A stretch of 64,000 nt of DNA from Chloroflexota bacterium (lineage in GTDB: Bacteria > Chloroflexota > Anaerolineae > Aggregatilineales > Phototrophicaceae): positions 1 to 64,000 of the forward strand of contig JAPOYU010000131.1 of the NCBI GenBank assembly GCA_026706395.1, given 5' to 3'. Both the position numbers and the translations under genes were made by a program. Below, in pieces: positions 49,625-58,516 of the stretch; position 1 is the first letter of the stretch, and each line of letters starts with the position of its first letter. Below the pieces are notes generated by a model. The model saw nothing but the letters and a program-made list of their open reading frames with translations, did not search any database and was not told the DNA's origin.

Positions 49625-50743
49625 TCATTGTGAGTAAGGGTCGGCGGCGTCGCGCAGGCCGTCGCCCAGGAAGTTAAACGCCAAGGTCGTCACGATGATG
49701 ACGATCGCCGGGGTAAAGAGCCAGGGGAAGTTGACCACGGATTGCACATTCTGCGCCTCCCGCAGCAATGCGCCGAGGCTGGTCATCGGCGGCTGGATGC
49801 CGAATCCCAGGAAGCTGAGCGATGTCTCGACGATGATCATGACCGGCACGGCAAGCGTAGCCACGACGATAATGTGGCTGAGCGCGTTGGGCAGCATGTG
49901 CTTGAAGATGTTGTAGGAGCTTGACGCGCCGCTCGCCTTCGCCGCCATGACGTAGTCCATGCTGCGCAAGATGAGCACCTTGCCGCGAACCTCCCGCGCC
50001 ATGCCCATCCAGCCCAGAAAGGCAAGGATGGTGATGATGCCGAAGTAGATCCGCACCGAAGACCAATCGGTTGGCATCACTGCCGCCAGCGTCATCCAAA
50101 GCGGAATCCGCGGGATGGAGCTCAAGAATTCGATCACGCGCTGAACGATCAAGTCCACAACCCCGCCGTAGTAACCGGACAGCGTACCCAGCACCGCTCC
50201 CAGCACTACGCTGATGGCGACGCTGAGCATCCCGGCGGTGAGCGTGACCTGCGCGCCCGTCAATACGCGCGAAAAGACATCCTGCCCAAATCGGTCCGTG
50301 CCAAACAGGAAAATCTTGCCCGGCTCGTCAACGCCGAAGAAGTGGATATCGGACTTGACGATGCCCAGCAGACTGTATTCGGCGCCGCGCGTGAAGAAGT
50401 GGATGTAGTATTTCTGTTCGGTATCGGCAACATAGGTCCGCTGAAAGGTCTCCATATCCAGTTCTTGCTTGTAGCCATAAACGAATGGGCGCGAAGGCCC
50501 GTTCTCATCCCAAAACCAGATCGGCATGGGCGGGGTGTAAACGAACTTGCCGAACTTCTCGTTGGTGGGATAGGGCGAGAAGAATTCGGCGAACAAAATG
50601 ACCACATATACGATGATGAGAAATAGGCCCGAGAACATCGCCAAACGATGCCGCTTGAACTTGATGAACATCAGGTCCCACTGCGACAGGCCCTGCTGCA
50701 CCCCTTTAGTTATCTGCGCCGGCTTGGGCGATGCGTCAGACAT
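49625..50743 (-). CDS. Oligopeptide-type ABC transporter permease (OppC-like), long form
   Basis: A 372-residue permease, about 70 residues longer than usual because of a periplasmic insertion after the first membrane segment (about 50-130, including FWDENGPSRPFVYGYKQELDMETFQRTYV). The core has FLFGTDRFGQDVFSRVLTGAQVT and the EAA loop MDYVMAAKASGASSSYNIFKHMLPNAL. The same long form occurs in the OppC-like permease encoded at 59491, where FVYGYK is replaced by a similar YGHKVQ stretch. This form is seen in importers that take oligosaccharides as well as peptides. It is 13 bases from its neighbours on both sides. Confidence 0.92.
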   Translation of the reverse strand: MSDASPKPAQITKGVQQGLSQWDLMFIKFKRHRLAMFSGLFLIIVYVVILFAEFFSPYPTNEKFGKFVYTPPMPIWFWDENGPSRPFVYGYKQELDMETFQRTYVADTEQKYYIHFFTRGAEYSLLGIVKSDIHFFGVDEPGKIFLFGTDRFGQDVFSRVLTGAQVTLTAGMLSVAISVVLGAVLGTLSGYYGGVVDLIVQRVIEFLSSIPRIPLWMTLAAVMPTDWSSVRIYFGIITILAFLGWMGMAREVRGKVLILRSMDYVMAAKASGASSSYNIFKHMLPNALSHIIVVATLAVPVMIIVETSLSFLGFGIQPPMTSLGALLREAQNVQSVVNFPWLFTPAIVIIVTTLAFNFLGDGLRDAADPYSQ

Positions 50744-50756
50744 GGCAAAAGCGGCC

Positions 50757-51746
50757 TCACTCGAATTCGACGCGCGGATCGACAGCGACCAGCGCGATAT
50801 CGGCCAGCAGGTTGCCGACCAATAAAAGCAGGCTTTGAAAGAACAGGATCGTTCCCGCCAGGTACATATCCTGGTTGGTCAGCGCCTTGTAAAGCACAGG
50901 ACCCAGCGTCGGCAGCGAGAGCACGATGGATACAATCGTCGAGCCGGACAATATCTGCGGGAAGCGCATGCCGACCGCCATGATAATGGGCGAGACGGCA
51001 TTCATCGTGGCGTGCTTGCGAATGACGACGCCTTCGCGCAAACCCTTGGCCCGCGCCGTCGCCACATACTGCATCTTGAGCACGTCCAGCAGATTGCCGC
51101 GCATCCGCCGGGCGATGCCCGCGGTCCCGGCTGTGCCCAGAACGACGACCGGTATCCACAGATGCGCCAGCAAATCCAGCGCTTTGCCGATGCTCCAGGG
51201 CGCGTCCAAGTACTCATTTGAGAACAAGCCGCCCAGAGCCGGAATGCCGAAGACAAAATAGCCGACATACATCAGGATCAGCGCCAGCAAAAAATTGGGT
51301 ATCGACAGACCGATGAAGCCGATGAAAGTCGCCACATGATCGCCCAGCGTGTATTGGTGCGTCGCCGAAAAGATGCCGATGGCGATGCCGACGACCAAAA
51401 TGAAAAGCTGCGTGCTGACGGCAATCAAGACGGTGTAGCCGAGAAAATGGGCGATAACCTCAAGATTCTGTTTGCCGTAATAAGTGAAGGACGTGCCGAA
51501 ATCGCCGCGCAGCCAGCCGGAGACCCACTTGAGATACTGCACGGTCAAGGGCTCATCAAAGCCGTAGCGCACTTTGAGACTCTCGATCTGGTCCTGCGAG
51601 ATAGACTCGCCCTGGGACTCGAGCTCGGTGACGATCGAATCGAGGTAGGAGCCCGGCGGCAGCTGCGTGAGCACAAAGATGAAGATCGACAGCGCGACCA
51701 GCGTCGGGATCATCAAGAGTATGCGTTTGACGATGTACTGCGGCAT
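50757..51746 (-). CDS. Oligopeptide-type ABC transporter permease (OppB-like)
   Basis: A 329-residue permease with six membrane segments. MPQYIVKRILLMIPTLVALSIFIFVLTQLPPG is a typical OppB opening; SLKVRYGFDEPLTVQYLKWVSGWLRGDFGTSF follows; the EAA-type loop is LKMQYVATARAKGLREGVVIRKHATMNAV. It is 13 bases before the OppC-like permease and 68 bases after the RraA-type gene, within one operon. It closely parallels the permease encoded at 58517 in the divergent operon, supporting a common origin of the two import systems. Confidence 0.93.
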   Translation of the reverse strand: MPQYIVKRILLMIPTLVALSIFIFVLTQLPPGSYLDSIVTELESQGESISQDQIESLKVRYGFDEPLTVQYLKWVSGWLRGDFGTSFTYYGKQNLEVIAHFLGYTVLIAVSTQLFILVVGIAIGIFSATHQYTLGDHVATFIGFIGLSIPNFLLALILMYVGYFVFGIPALGGLFSNEYLDAPWSIGKALDLLAHLWIPVVVLGTAGTAGIARRMRGNLLDVLKMQYVATARAKGLREGVVIRKHATMNAVSPIIMAVGMRFPQILSGSTIVSIVLSLPTLGPVLYKALTNQDMYLAGTILFFQSLLLLVGNLLADIALVAVDPRVEFE

Positions 51747-51814
51747 GGCGTATCAACCAGAGCGGGCTCCACGCGCCGCGCGGAGAAGCCCGCCATTTGC
51801 AATCGCTGTTCGAG

Positions 51815-52522
51815 TTAGACGTCGACCGTCCAATCCGGCTCCCGTCCCAGCTTTTCGTAGATGCGGCGTCGGCCTCGCTTGTCGCCTTCCGCAACAACCC
51901 AGGCATGCTTCGCCACTTCCTCGGCAATTTCCAGCGGCACAACGATGACGCCATCGCCATCCGCCAAGACCAAGTCTTTCGGTCTAACGAGCACGCCACC
52001 GATATTGACGGGAATCTGGGTTGAGTCGAGTTCCAGCCGGCCGGGACGGATGGACTGAGTGACACGGCGCGAGTAGACCGGCACCCGCTGCTTGATTAGT
52101 TCATCGGTATCGCGGGCGCCGCCGTTGGTCACGATGCCGACTGCGCCGGCAGCGATCCAAGCGAAACCGTTGTTGGAGCCGATAAAGCCGACCGTGCCGA
52201 TTTCGCCGCCGTCAATGACGATCACATCGCCCTTCTGAATCTCGTCGACAGGTGGACCGCCGGCATACGTCCGATACCAGTTGCCCTTCCAGGTCTCGAA
52301 GTCTTCCGGTTCATAGGCGTCAACCGGCCGCGCAGTCGGCATGAAACGGACTGTGTACGCCAGGCCACAGAAACGGTGCGAGAAGTTATCGATATCGCGC
52401 CATAAAGGGCGGATGTCTCCCGCGACCAAGCCGATGTCCTGACGCCGCAAAGCGTCCATGCCATCGCAGACATCGGTCAAGCGCAATCCTTCATATCTTT
52501 CCAGAATATCGTACTCCGACAT
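51815..52522 (-). CDS. RraA-family protein (4-hydroxy-4-methyl-2-oxoglutarate aldolase-like)
   Basis: A 235-residue protein of the RraA family. Bacterial members are either RNase E regulators or, more often, divalent-metal aldolases that cleave 4-hydroxy-4-methyl-2-oxoglutarate and related acids. The key NGGARDTDELI motif (Arg and metal-binding Asp) is intact, preceded by GDVIVIDGGEIGTVGFIGSNNGFAWIAAGAVGIV. This supports an aldolase. AAAGG seven bases before the ATG at 52522 and the family-like MSEYDILERYEGLRLTDVCDGMDAL fix the start. Its location between the receptor and permease genes and the HpcH/HpaI aldolase at the operon end suggest a joint role in oxo-acid breakdown. Confidence 0.87.
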   Translation of the reverse strand: MSEYDILERYEGLRLTDVCDGMDALRRQDIGLVAGDIRPLWRDIDNFSHRFCGLAYTVRFMPTARPVDAYEPEDFETWKGNWYRTYAGGPPVDEIQKGDVIVIDGGEIGTVGFIGSNNGFAWIAAGAVGIVTNGGARDTDELIKQRVPVYSRRVTQSIRPGRLELDSTQIPVNIGGVLVRPKDLVLADGDGVIVVPLEIAEEVAKHAWVVAEGDKRGRRRIYEKLGREPDWTVDV

Positions 52523-52627
52523 GTCTTTGCCTTTCGCTTCAAGATGTTTATGAATTGTGAGACCGAGCCCGCGCATCCAGATTCTGATGACACGGACCCG
52601 GTTACAAAGTTTACCGGCGACCAGCCG

Positions 52628-54538
52628 CTACTGATGATCGGCCTCAATCCAAAACTGGAAGGGATCGGTGCAGCCGATGAATCCGCCGTGATGGTAGCTC
52701 CAGGTGCAGTCCCTCTTGACGTTGCGGAACCAGGTCTTTCTGATGACCGGTTTCGGCAAGGGCCCGACGACGCCGATGACCCACATGTTCTCGGCCTGCG
52801 TGCGGAGAATCGTGTCGTAGAGCTGGTCGCGTTCCATTTCGTCAGATGTCGCCAAGATCCGCGTCCAGACATCCTGCAGGTCCTTGATGTATTGCGGCGG
52901 CTCTTCGCCTTGCTCGCCGTTGGTGTGGTACCAAAGGCCCCAGAGGGGCGCCCAATCGGTATTGGTGCTGATGGGCACCAGATCGGTTTCGGTGGCGGCT
53001 TTCGCCATTGGCCAGCCGACGAACTGCATGTCACCGGCCCTCATGCGTTGGCCCCAAAGCGCGTTGTCGATCGGACGGATGATGAACTCGACGCCGACGT
53101 CCGCGTAGTCGTCACGAATGAGATTGAGGTTGTCAATCATCGGCAGCCGGTTGTTGGGCACTTCGATAACTATCGACAAGCGATTCCCATCAGACTTCAG
53201 GCGGAAGCCGTCGCCGTCCCGTTCGGCCAAGCCGACTTCGTCCAGCAGGGCGTTCGCTCCGTCCGGATCATACTCGGTGTAGGCGCGGGCGTATTCTTCT
53301 TTGTAATAGCGGGATTCGACCGGCGGCAGCGTCGCCGCAGTCGCTTGTCCCTGCCCGAAGTAGAGCGTGTCGTTCACGCGCTCGCGATTGATTGCGATGG
53401 ACATCGCGCGGCGGAAACGCACATCCTGGTAGAGTTCCCTATCGACTGGATCGGGTGTGTTCAGGTTGATCCAGATCGCGGCTTCGGAGATTTGCAGGTC
53501 GCCCCAGCGCAGGATTTCATATTCATTCGCTTCGGCGTTTTCGACATAAAGCGCCATGTCGGCGAAAGTCAGGGCGCGCGCCGCCTGGAAGTTCGGCTCA
53601 CCGGCCAGAATACGCAGCTTCATGACTTCGCCATCGACAACGCGGAAGTCGATCCGGTCGATGTAGGGCAACTGATTGCCTTCCGTATCGACAGCGAAGA
53701 AGTAGGGATTCCGCTCGAAGACGAAGCGATCGCCCGGCGGCTCGATAGTCGGCACCCAAGCCAGCATGGTCGGGAGTTCGGGATTGTTCATGCCGCGGCT
53801 GTTGCCGCCGCCCGAGGTATTCCAGCGCAGGTAAAAGAGGTCAACCCAGTTCGAGACGCCCGCTTCGTCGATACGCGCTTGCAGCTCATCTTCGGAAGTG
53901 TGGTTCTTGTGGAACTGCTTCATGTATTGAGCGGGCAGATAGGTGTGGAACTCCTTCGTCAGCAGCGTGAGGAACATGCCGTGCGGCTCGGGAAACTTAA
54001 AGACGACCGTGAGACCGTCGATCTGTTCCACTGTGCCGACGTGGCCATTCGGCGTGCGCATGAAGCCGGGTTTGACCGGGCGCAGCTCGTCATTGCTGAT
54101 GACATCGTTGTACCAGAACATGACATCGTCAGCGGTCATCGGCGCGCCATCGGACCACTTCAAGCCTTCGCGCAGCCTGATCGTGAATTCCTGGCTATCG
54201 TCGCTGATCTCCCAGCTCTCCGCCAAACTGGGAACCGTCGCATTCTGGTCGTTGTTCCACATGAGCAGACCAATGTCCTGCCAGATCACCAGGTTGGACA
54301 GGCGGCTGATGTTGTCGCCGAAGGTCAGCCAAGTCCCGCCGTAGACGCCGATTTCTTCGATCGGTTCGACGACGAGCGGATTGGCCGGCAGGCGCTCTTC
54401 GACCGGCGGCAACTCCCCAGCCGCGACCATTTCCGCCAGCGCCGGCGCCTCGCTATAAGTCATCTGCCCGGCAACGGGGGCAGAAAGCAAGGCGACAGGC
54501 AAGACCAGCACAAAAAGGGTGAACAAACGTCTAAACAT
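52628..54538 (-). CDS. ABC transporter substrate-binding protein, family 5 (oligosaccharide/peptide type)
   Basis: A 636-residue extracytoplasmic receptor. Signal peptide 1-24 (MFRRLFTLFVLVLPVALLSA). The mature start APALAEMVAAGELPPVEERL and IEEIGVYGGTW mark the SBP_bac_5 subgroup common in importers of oligosaccharides. SLAESWEISDDSQEFTIRLREGLKWSDGAPMTADDVMFW is the family's cleft region. GGAGGAGGATT just before the ATG is an excellent ribosome-binding site. The gene is divergent from another receptor of the same subgroup at 55047, with the same N-terminal motif. The ligand is unknown; the aldolases of its operon suggest an acidic sugar or similar compound. Confidence 0.92.
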   Translation of the reverse strand: MFRRLFTLFVLVLPVALLSAPVAGQMTYSEAPALAEMVAAGELPPVEERLPANPLVVEPIEEIGVYGGTWLTFGDNISRLSNLVIWQDIGLLMWNNDQNATVPSLAESWEISDDSQEFTIRLREGLKWSDGAPMTADDVMFWYNDVISNDELRPVKPGFMRTPNGHVGTVEQIDGLTVVFKFPEPHGMFLTLLTKEFHTYLPAQYMKQFHKNHTSEDELQARIDEAGVSNWVDLFYLRWNTSGGGNSRGMNNPELPTMLAWVPTIEPPGDRFVFERNPYFFAVDTEGNQLPYIDRIDFRVVDGEVMKLRILAGEPNFQAARALTFADMALYVENAEANEYEILRWGDLQISEAAIWINLNTPDPVDRELYQDVRFRRAMSIAINRERVNDTLYFGQGQATAATLPPVESRYYKEEYARAYTEYDPDGANALLDEVGLAERDGDGFRLKSDGNRLSIVIEVPNNRLPMIDNLNLIRDDYADVGVEFIIRPIDNALWGQRMRAGDMQFVGWPMAKAATETDLVPISTNTDWAPLWGLWYHTNGEQGEEPPQYIKDLQDVWTRILATSDEMERDQLYDTILRTQAENMWVIGVVGPLPKPVIRKTWFRNVKRDCTWSYHHGGFIGCTDPFQFWIEADHQ

Positions 54539-55046
54539 AATCCTCCTCCTTAGTTGACTTCTATTCTTCAGCGCTCCGCAATTGGCTGCGGAGCATCATG
54601 AACGAAACGCCGATACATACCTCCTTGCAATCTACGCGCGGATCGCTTTCATTTCAGTTCGTATCCGCCTGGCAGCCCCGGCCAATGCGGGCCGCATCGC
54701 CCTGGACAAGAGACCTAATCCCAGCAGCATTTGTCGCTATGAGAAGACGGAATAACGGCGCAGCAGGAACGCTCGCGCCAGAGAAAACATGAGCTTTGGA
54801 GACGTCGAATGAGCGTTTCTTCCAATAAGTCATTTTCTTCAACTGCAAAATTCAGTTCTGATAATTTAACTAAACAGTTCAGTTCTGTCAAAACATCAGC
54901 AAACGCAATCAGGGCGTCGGTCATCTTCTCAGTCATCTAGCCGTGCTGGTCCGCAATTGCAATTACCGGCTTTTTGACAGTAGCAGCCCAGCATTTTATA
55001 CTCTCCGCAACGCCAAAACATTGATGGAACAGATTGGAGAATAGTC
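54539..55046. other. 508-base gap between two divergent receptor genes
   Basis: The stretch carries the promoters of two divergent ABC operons. A near-consensus promoter for the rightward one is at 54974-55002. The word TTCAGTTCTG occurs twice (54851 and 54878). A minus-strand frame of 73 codons (54936 to 54715) begins MTEKMTDALIAFADVLTELN but loses protein-like character halfway, so I do not call it a gene. No regulator is encoded here. Confidence 0.5.
54974..55002 (+). promoter_or_regulatory. Near-consensus sigma-70-type promoter for the sulfatase/ABC operon
   Basis: Perfect TTGACA (54974-54979), 17-base spacer, TATACT (54997-55002), 44 bases before the receptor ATG at 55047. Confidence 0.8.
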
Positions 55047-56987
55047 ATGAAAAGAGTAATGACCTTTACGATTTGCGCCCTCCTGCTGCTGCTCAGCTTT
55101 ACCAGCGCGGTAGCCCAGGATGCCATGTATGGCGAAGCGCCGATGCTGGCCGCTCTGGTCGAGGCTGGTGAATTGCCGCCGGTTGAAGAGCGCCTGCCGG
55201 CCGAGCCCCTAGTGATCACGCCTTACGAACGCATCGGCGACTACGGCGGTGAATGGCGCTCGGCGATGGTCGGCGGCCTGGATCACATTTGGATGATCCG
55301 ATTGATGGCCTACGAAAACCTGATCCGCTTCACGCCGGAATGGACGGGCCTGATGCCGGGCGTCGCCAAATCATTCTCGGCGAATGACGAAGCGACCGAG
55401 TTCACATTTGAATTGCGCGAAGGCCTGCGCTGGTCGGATGGCGCGCCCTATACGGCGGATGATATTACCTTCTGGTACGATGATGTCCTGACGAACGAAG
55501 ACTTGACGCCGACGATAGCCACCTGGTTAATCTCGGGCGGCGAACCGCTGAGCGTCGAGAAGATCGACGACTTCACCGTGAAGTTCTCTTTCAGTACACC
55601 GAACGGTCTCTTTCTGCAAAACCTGGCGTCGATCCTGGGCTGCGGACCCACCAGCTACCCCCGCCACTACCTCGAGCCCTATCACATCAATTACGCCGAC
55701 GACATTGACGCGAAAATCGCGGAAGCCGGCGCAAGCGACTGGGTTGAGCTTTTCCAATCCAAAGGCGGCGTCGAGCCTTGCTTCTGGACCAATACCAGCT
55801 TCTGGCAGTCGGACACCGTCCCGACACTGCACGCCTGGAGGCTGACGGCGACCTATGGCGGCGGCACCGGTCGCGTCGAAGCGGAGCGCAATCCCTATTA
55901 CTTCAAGGTTGACCCGGATGGCAACCAGTTGCCCTATATCGATCGCATGATTTTTGACCAGCTCGAGGACAAGGAAACCCTGCTCCTGCAAGTCCTCAAT
56001 GGCGATATTGACATGATGGCGCGTCACTTCAACTCGGCGGCCAACCGGCCAATTGTGTACGACAACCGTGAAACTGGCGGCTACTACACCTACGGTATCG
56101 TCGGCGAGGGCGCCAACATGACGGCGCTGGCGATTAACCTGACGCACCTGGACCCGGCCAAGCGCGAGATCTTCCAGAACAAAGATTTCCGTATCGGGCT
56201 GTCACATGCCATCAACCGACAGGAAATCGTCGACATCGTTTACCTCGGCCAGGGCGAACCGCGACAGATCGCGCCGAATCCTGATTCGCCGTTTTACGAT
56301 GAGGAATTCGCCTACCAGTACACGGAATACAATGTCGACCTGGCAAACGAGCATCTGGACAAGGCCGGCTACACCGACCGGGATGCTGAGGGTTTCCGCT
56401 TGGGTCCGGACGGCAATCGCATCAGCATCATCGTTGAAGCCGGCGACCTCTTTGGCCGCGGCTGGCCCGATGTTCTGGAGCTGATCCAAGGCTATTGGGG
56501 AGCGGTGGGCATCCACATGGAACCCCGCATCATCGACCGCTCGCTGCTGGTCTCCCGCAAGGTCAACAGCGAACATGACGCCACGATCTGGGGCGCTTCC
56601 GGCGGACTCGATGTATACCTCACGCCGATCTGGTATTTCCCCTCTGATCCGGTCGAGAGCGCCTATGCGCCTCTGTGGACGAAGTGGTATTTCGATCCCG
56701 AAACCGGTGAAGAGCCGCCCGAAGCGGCGCAGCAGCAGATGGCGCTGTTTGATCAAATCAAGGGCACCGGTGACCTCGAACGCCAGGCCGAGTTGATGGC
56801 GGAACTGCTGGCCATCGCCAAGGACGAGTTCTACGTGATGGGTATTAACTCGATTACGCCGGGCTACGGCATCGCCAAGAACTACTTCCGCAACGTACCG
56901 GCGACATCGACGGGTTCATGGAAGTTCCCCTGGCCGGCGCCGATCGATACGACGCTCTTCTTCATCGAAGAGGGCGCTCAGCAATAA
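55047..56987 (+). CDS. ABC transporter substrate-binding protein, family 5 (oligosaccharide/peptide type)
   Basis: A 646-residue extracytoplasmic receptor. Signal peptide 1-24 (MKRVMTFTICALLLLLSFTS, AVAQ). The mature start APMLAALVEAGELPPVEERL and YERIGDYGGEWR place it in the same SBP_bac_5 subgroup as the receptor encoded divergently at 52628. The cleft region FELREGLRWSDGAPYTADDITFWYDDVLTNEDL is intact, as is LSHAINRQEIVDIVYLGQG. It is the first gene of an operon with a sulfatase, two permeases and two ATPases. The ligand may thus be a sulfated oligosaccharide, although this is only inferred from neighbours. It is followed by a strong hairpin 16 bases after the stop. Confidence 0.92.
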   Translation: MKRVMTFTICALLLLLSFTSAVAQDAMYGEAPMLAALVEAGELPPVEERLPAEPLVITPYERIGDYGGEWRSAMVGGLDHIWMIRLMAYENLIRFTPEWTGLMPGVAKSFSANDEATEFTFELREGLRWSDGAPYTADDITFWYDDVLTNEDLTPTIATWLISGGEPLSVEKIDDFTVKFSFSTPNGLFLQNLASILGCGPTSYPRHYLEPYHINYADDIDAKIAEAGASDWVELFQSKGGVEPCFWTNTSFWQSDTVPTLHAWRLTATYGGGTGRVEAERNPYYFKVDPDGNQLPYIDRMIFDQLEDKETLLLQVLNGDIDMMARHFNSAANRPIVYDNRETGGYYTYGIVGEGANMTALAINLTHLDPAKREIFQNKDFRIGLSHAINRQEIVDIVYLGQGEPRQIAPNPDSPFYDEEFAYQYTEYNVDLANEHLDKAGYTDRDAEGFRLGPDGNRISIIVEAGDLFGRGWPDVLELIQGYWGAVGIHMEPRIIDRSLLVSRKVNSEHDATIWGASGGLDVYLTPIWYFPSDPVESAYAPLWTKWYFDPETGEEPPEAAQQQMALFDQIKGTGDLERQAELMAELLAIAKDEFYVMGINSITPGYGIAKNYFRNVPATSTGSWKFPWPAPIDTTLFFIEEGAQQ

Positions 56988-57003
56988 GGCGACCAAGTGA
57001 AAT

Positions 57004-57041
57004 GTCATCCGCCGGACCGGATTGAAAGTTCGGCGGATGAC
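57004..57041 (+). promoter_or_regulatory. Strong intercistronic hairpin after the receptor gene
   Basis: GTCATCCGCCG (57004-57014) and CGGCGGATGAC (57031-57041) form a perfect 11-bp stem with a 16-base loop, without a T-run. It probably protects the receptor transcript from 3' decay or weakens expression of downstream genes, rather than acting as a full terminator. Confidence 0.6.
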
Positions 57042-57075
57042 GCTCCAATCTGGACTATCCGTGAAGGAATGACGG

Positions 57076-58485
57076 ATGGCGAATGCGCGTCCGAATATTC
57101 TATTCCTGATGAGCGATCAGCATCGCGCCGATGTCGCTGGCTACGCGGGCGATATTGTCGTGCGGACGCCCACGCTCGACGACCTGGCGCGCACCGGCGT
57201 CGTCTTCAACAACGCCTATGCCCCCTCGCCCATTTGCATTCCTTCACGGCAGAGCATGGCCGCCGGTCAACTGCCTCGCACTTGTGGCTGTGAGATCTTC
57301 GGGGAAGACCTGGCGCCCGGCCACATGACCTTCGCTCGACGACTGTCCCAGTATGGCTACGCGACTGTCGCCGCCGGCAAACTGCATCACAACGGCACCG
57401 ATCAGATGCAGGGTTGGACGCGCCGCATCGGCGACGGTATGAGCGTTCGACATGACTTCATCGAGGGACGGAATCTCGAAGCGCTTCGGGACTTGCCCGT
57501 CGCCACCGAGCATAAATGGACGCAAGCCAAGGAAGTCAAACGCGCCGGCATCGGGCGGGGTCCCATCAACGGGCACGATGCTTACACGCTGGATGGCGCC
57601 CTGCGTTTCATAGAAAACTTCTTCACCGACCCCTACTACGACCGCGCCATCCCAACACGCCCGTTGATGCTGATGGTGAGCTTCGTGCGGCCGCATGTCC
57701 CCTTCCTCACCACGCATGACAGATTCACTTACTACCTGAGCCGCGTTACGCCCTATGTGAACGAGACAGCTTTTGACCATCCCTTCCTCAGCAGCCGGGC
57801 AGTGCAGCCGAGGGTCGATGCCAGCGAGCGGGAAATCCGCCGGGCTACAGCGGCCTATTACGGTATGGTCGAAGGAATAGACCAAGATTACGGCCGAGTG
57901 TTCGCTGCGCTTGAACATGTCGGCCAAAACCTGGATGACTGGATCATCATCTACACCAGCGACCATGGCGAGATGTTGGGCGAGCACACGCTCTGGGAAA
58001 AGACCAAATTTTTCGAGGGCAGCGTCAAGGTGCCGCTGATCATTCGATTGCCGGGGCGCGCCAACGCCGGGCGGATTGTCGAAAAGAACGTCAACCTGTG
58101 TGACCTGTTCGCGACGCTTTGTGACCTCACAGATGTCCCGGCGGTCGACGGACTGGATAGTCGCAGTCTGGTTCCATTGCTGAACGGCGATAGCGCGGAC
58201 TGGGACAACGAAACCATCTCACATTATGGCGGCACGCATCTGGGACATGAAACGCACTTCGATCGCTACGAGAACCTGATGATCAAGCGCGATCATCTCA
58301 AGTATCAGTACTACGGGCGGGAAATGCCCGAAGTCTTGTTCGACTTGTCACGTAACCCGGAAGAAACGAGCAACTTTCTTGACGATCCTGATTACGCCGA
58401 TGCGATTGCGGCATTTCGCATTCGCCGGGATGAACTGGGTTACGGGCCAAACGCCAGCGCCGACTACAAAAACGCCGGCTATTAG
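57076..58485 (+). CDS. Sulfatase (alkaline phosphatase superfamily, Cys type)
   Basis: A 469-residue sulfatase. The N-terminal RPNILFLMSDQHRADVAGYAG has the metal-binding Asp (D14). The active-site motif is C54-I-P-S-R58, the C-x-P-S-R signature in which the cysteine is converted to formylglycine by a maturase. IIIYTSDHGEMLGEHTLWEKTKFFEGSVKVPLI contains the second metal pair (Asp-His). No signal peptide is visible, so it is expected in the cytoplasm; it would desulfate imported oligosaccharides or monosaccharides. No maturase gene is in the window. It lies between the receptor and permease genes of the operon, an arrangement that links transport with desulfation. Confidence 0.92.
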   Translation: MANARPNILFLMSDQHRADVAGYAGDIVVRTPTLDDLARTGVVFNNAYAPSPICIPSRQSMAAGQLPRTCGCEIFGEDLAPGHMTFARRLSQYGYATVAAGKLHHNGTDQMQGWTRRIGDGMSVRHDFIEGRNLEALRDLPVATEHKWTQAKEVKRAGIGRGPINGHDAYTLDGALRFIENFFTDPYYDRAIPTRPLMLMVSFVRPHVPFLTTHDRFTYYLSRVTPYVNETAFDHPFLSSRAVQPRVDASEREIRRATAAYYGMVEGIDQDYGRVFAALEHVGQNLDDWIIIYTSDHGEMLGEHTLWEKTKFFEGSVKVPLIIRLPGRANAGRIVEKNVNLCDLFATLCDLTDVPAVDGLDSRSLVPLLNGDSADWDNETISHYGGTHLGHETHFDRYENLMIKRDHLKYQYYGREMPEVLFDLSRNPEETSNFLDDPDYADAIAAFRIRRDELGYGPNASADYKNAGY

Positions 58486-58516
58486 AAGCGCATATCCGTC
58501 GAGAGCCGTCTGACTC

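Noticed and set aside
52544..54553. 669-codon open frame on the plus strand
   Set aside because: It mirrors the receptor gene on the other strand, which has a signal peptide, strong ribosome-binding site and family motifs.
54715..54936. Possible 73-codon gene on the minus strand in the divergent promoter gap
   Set aside because: Only the first half looks protein-like, there is no ribosome-binding site, and the region is needed for the two promoters.
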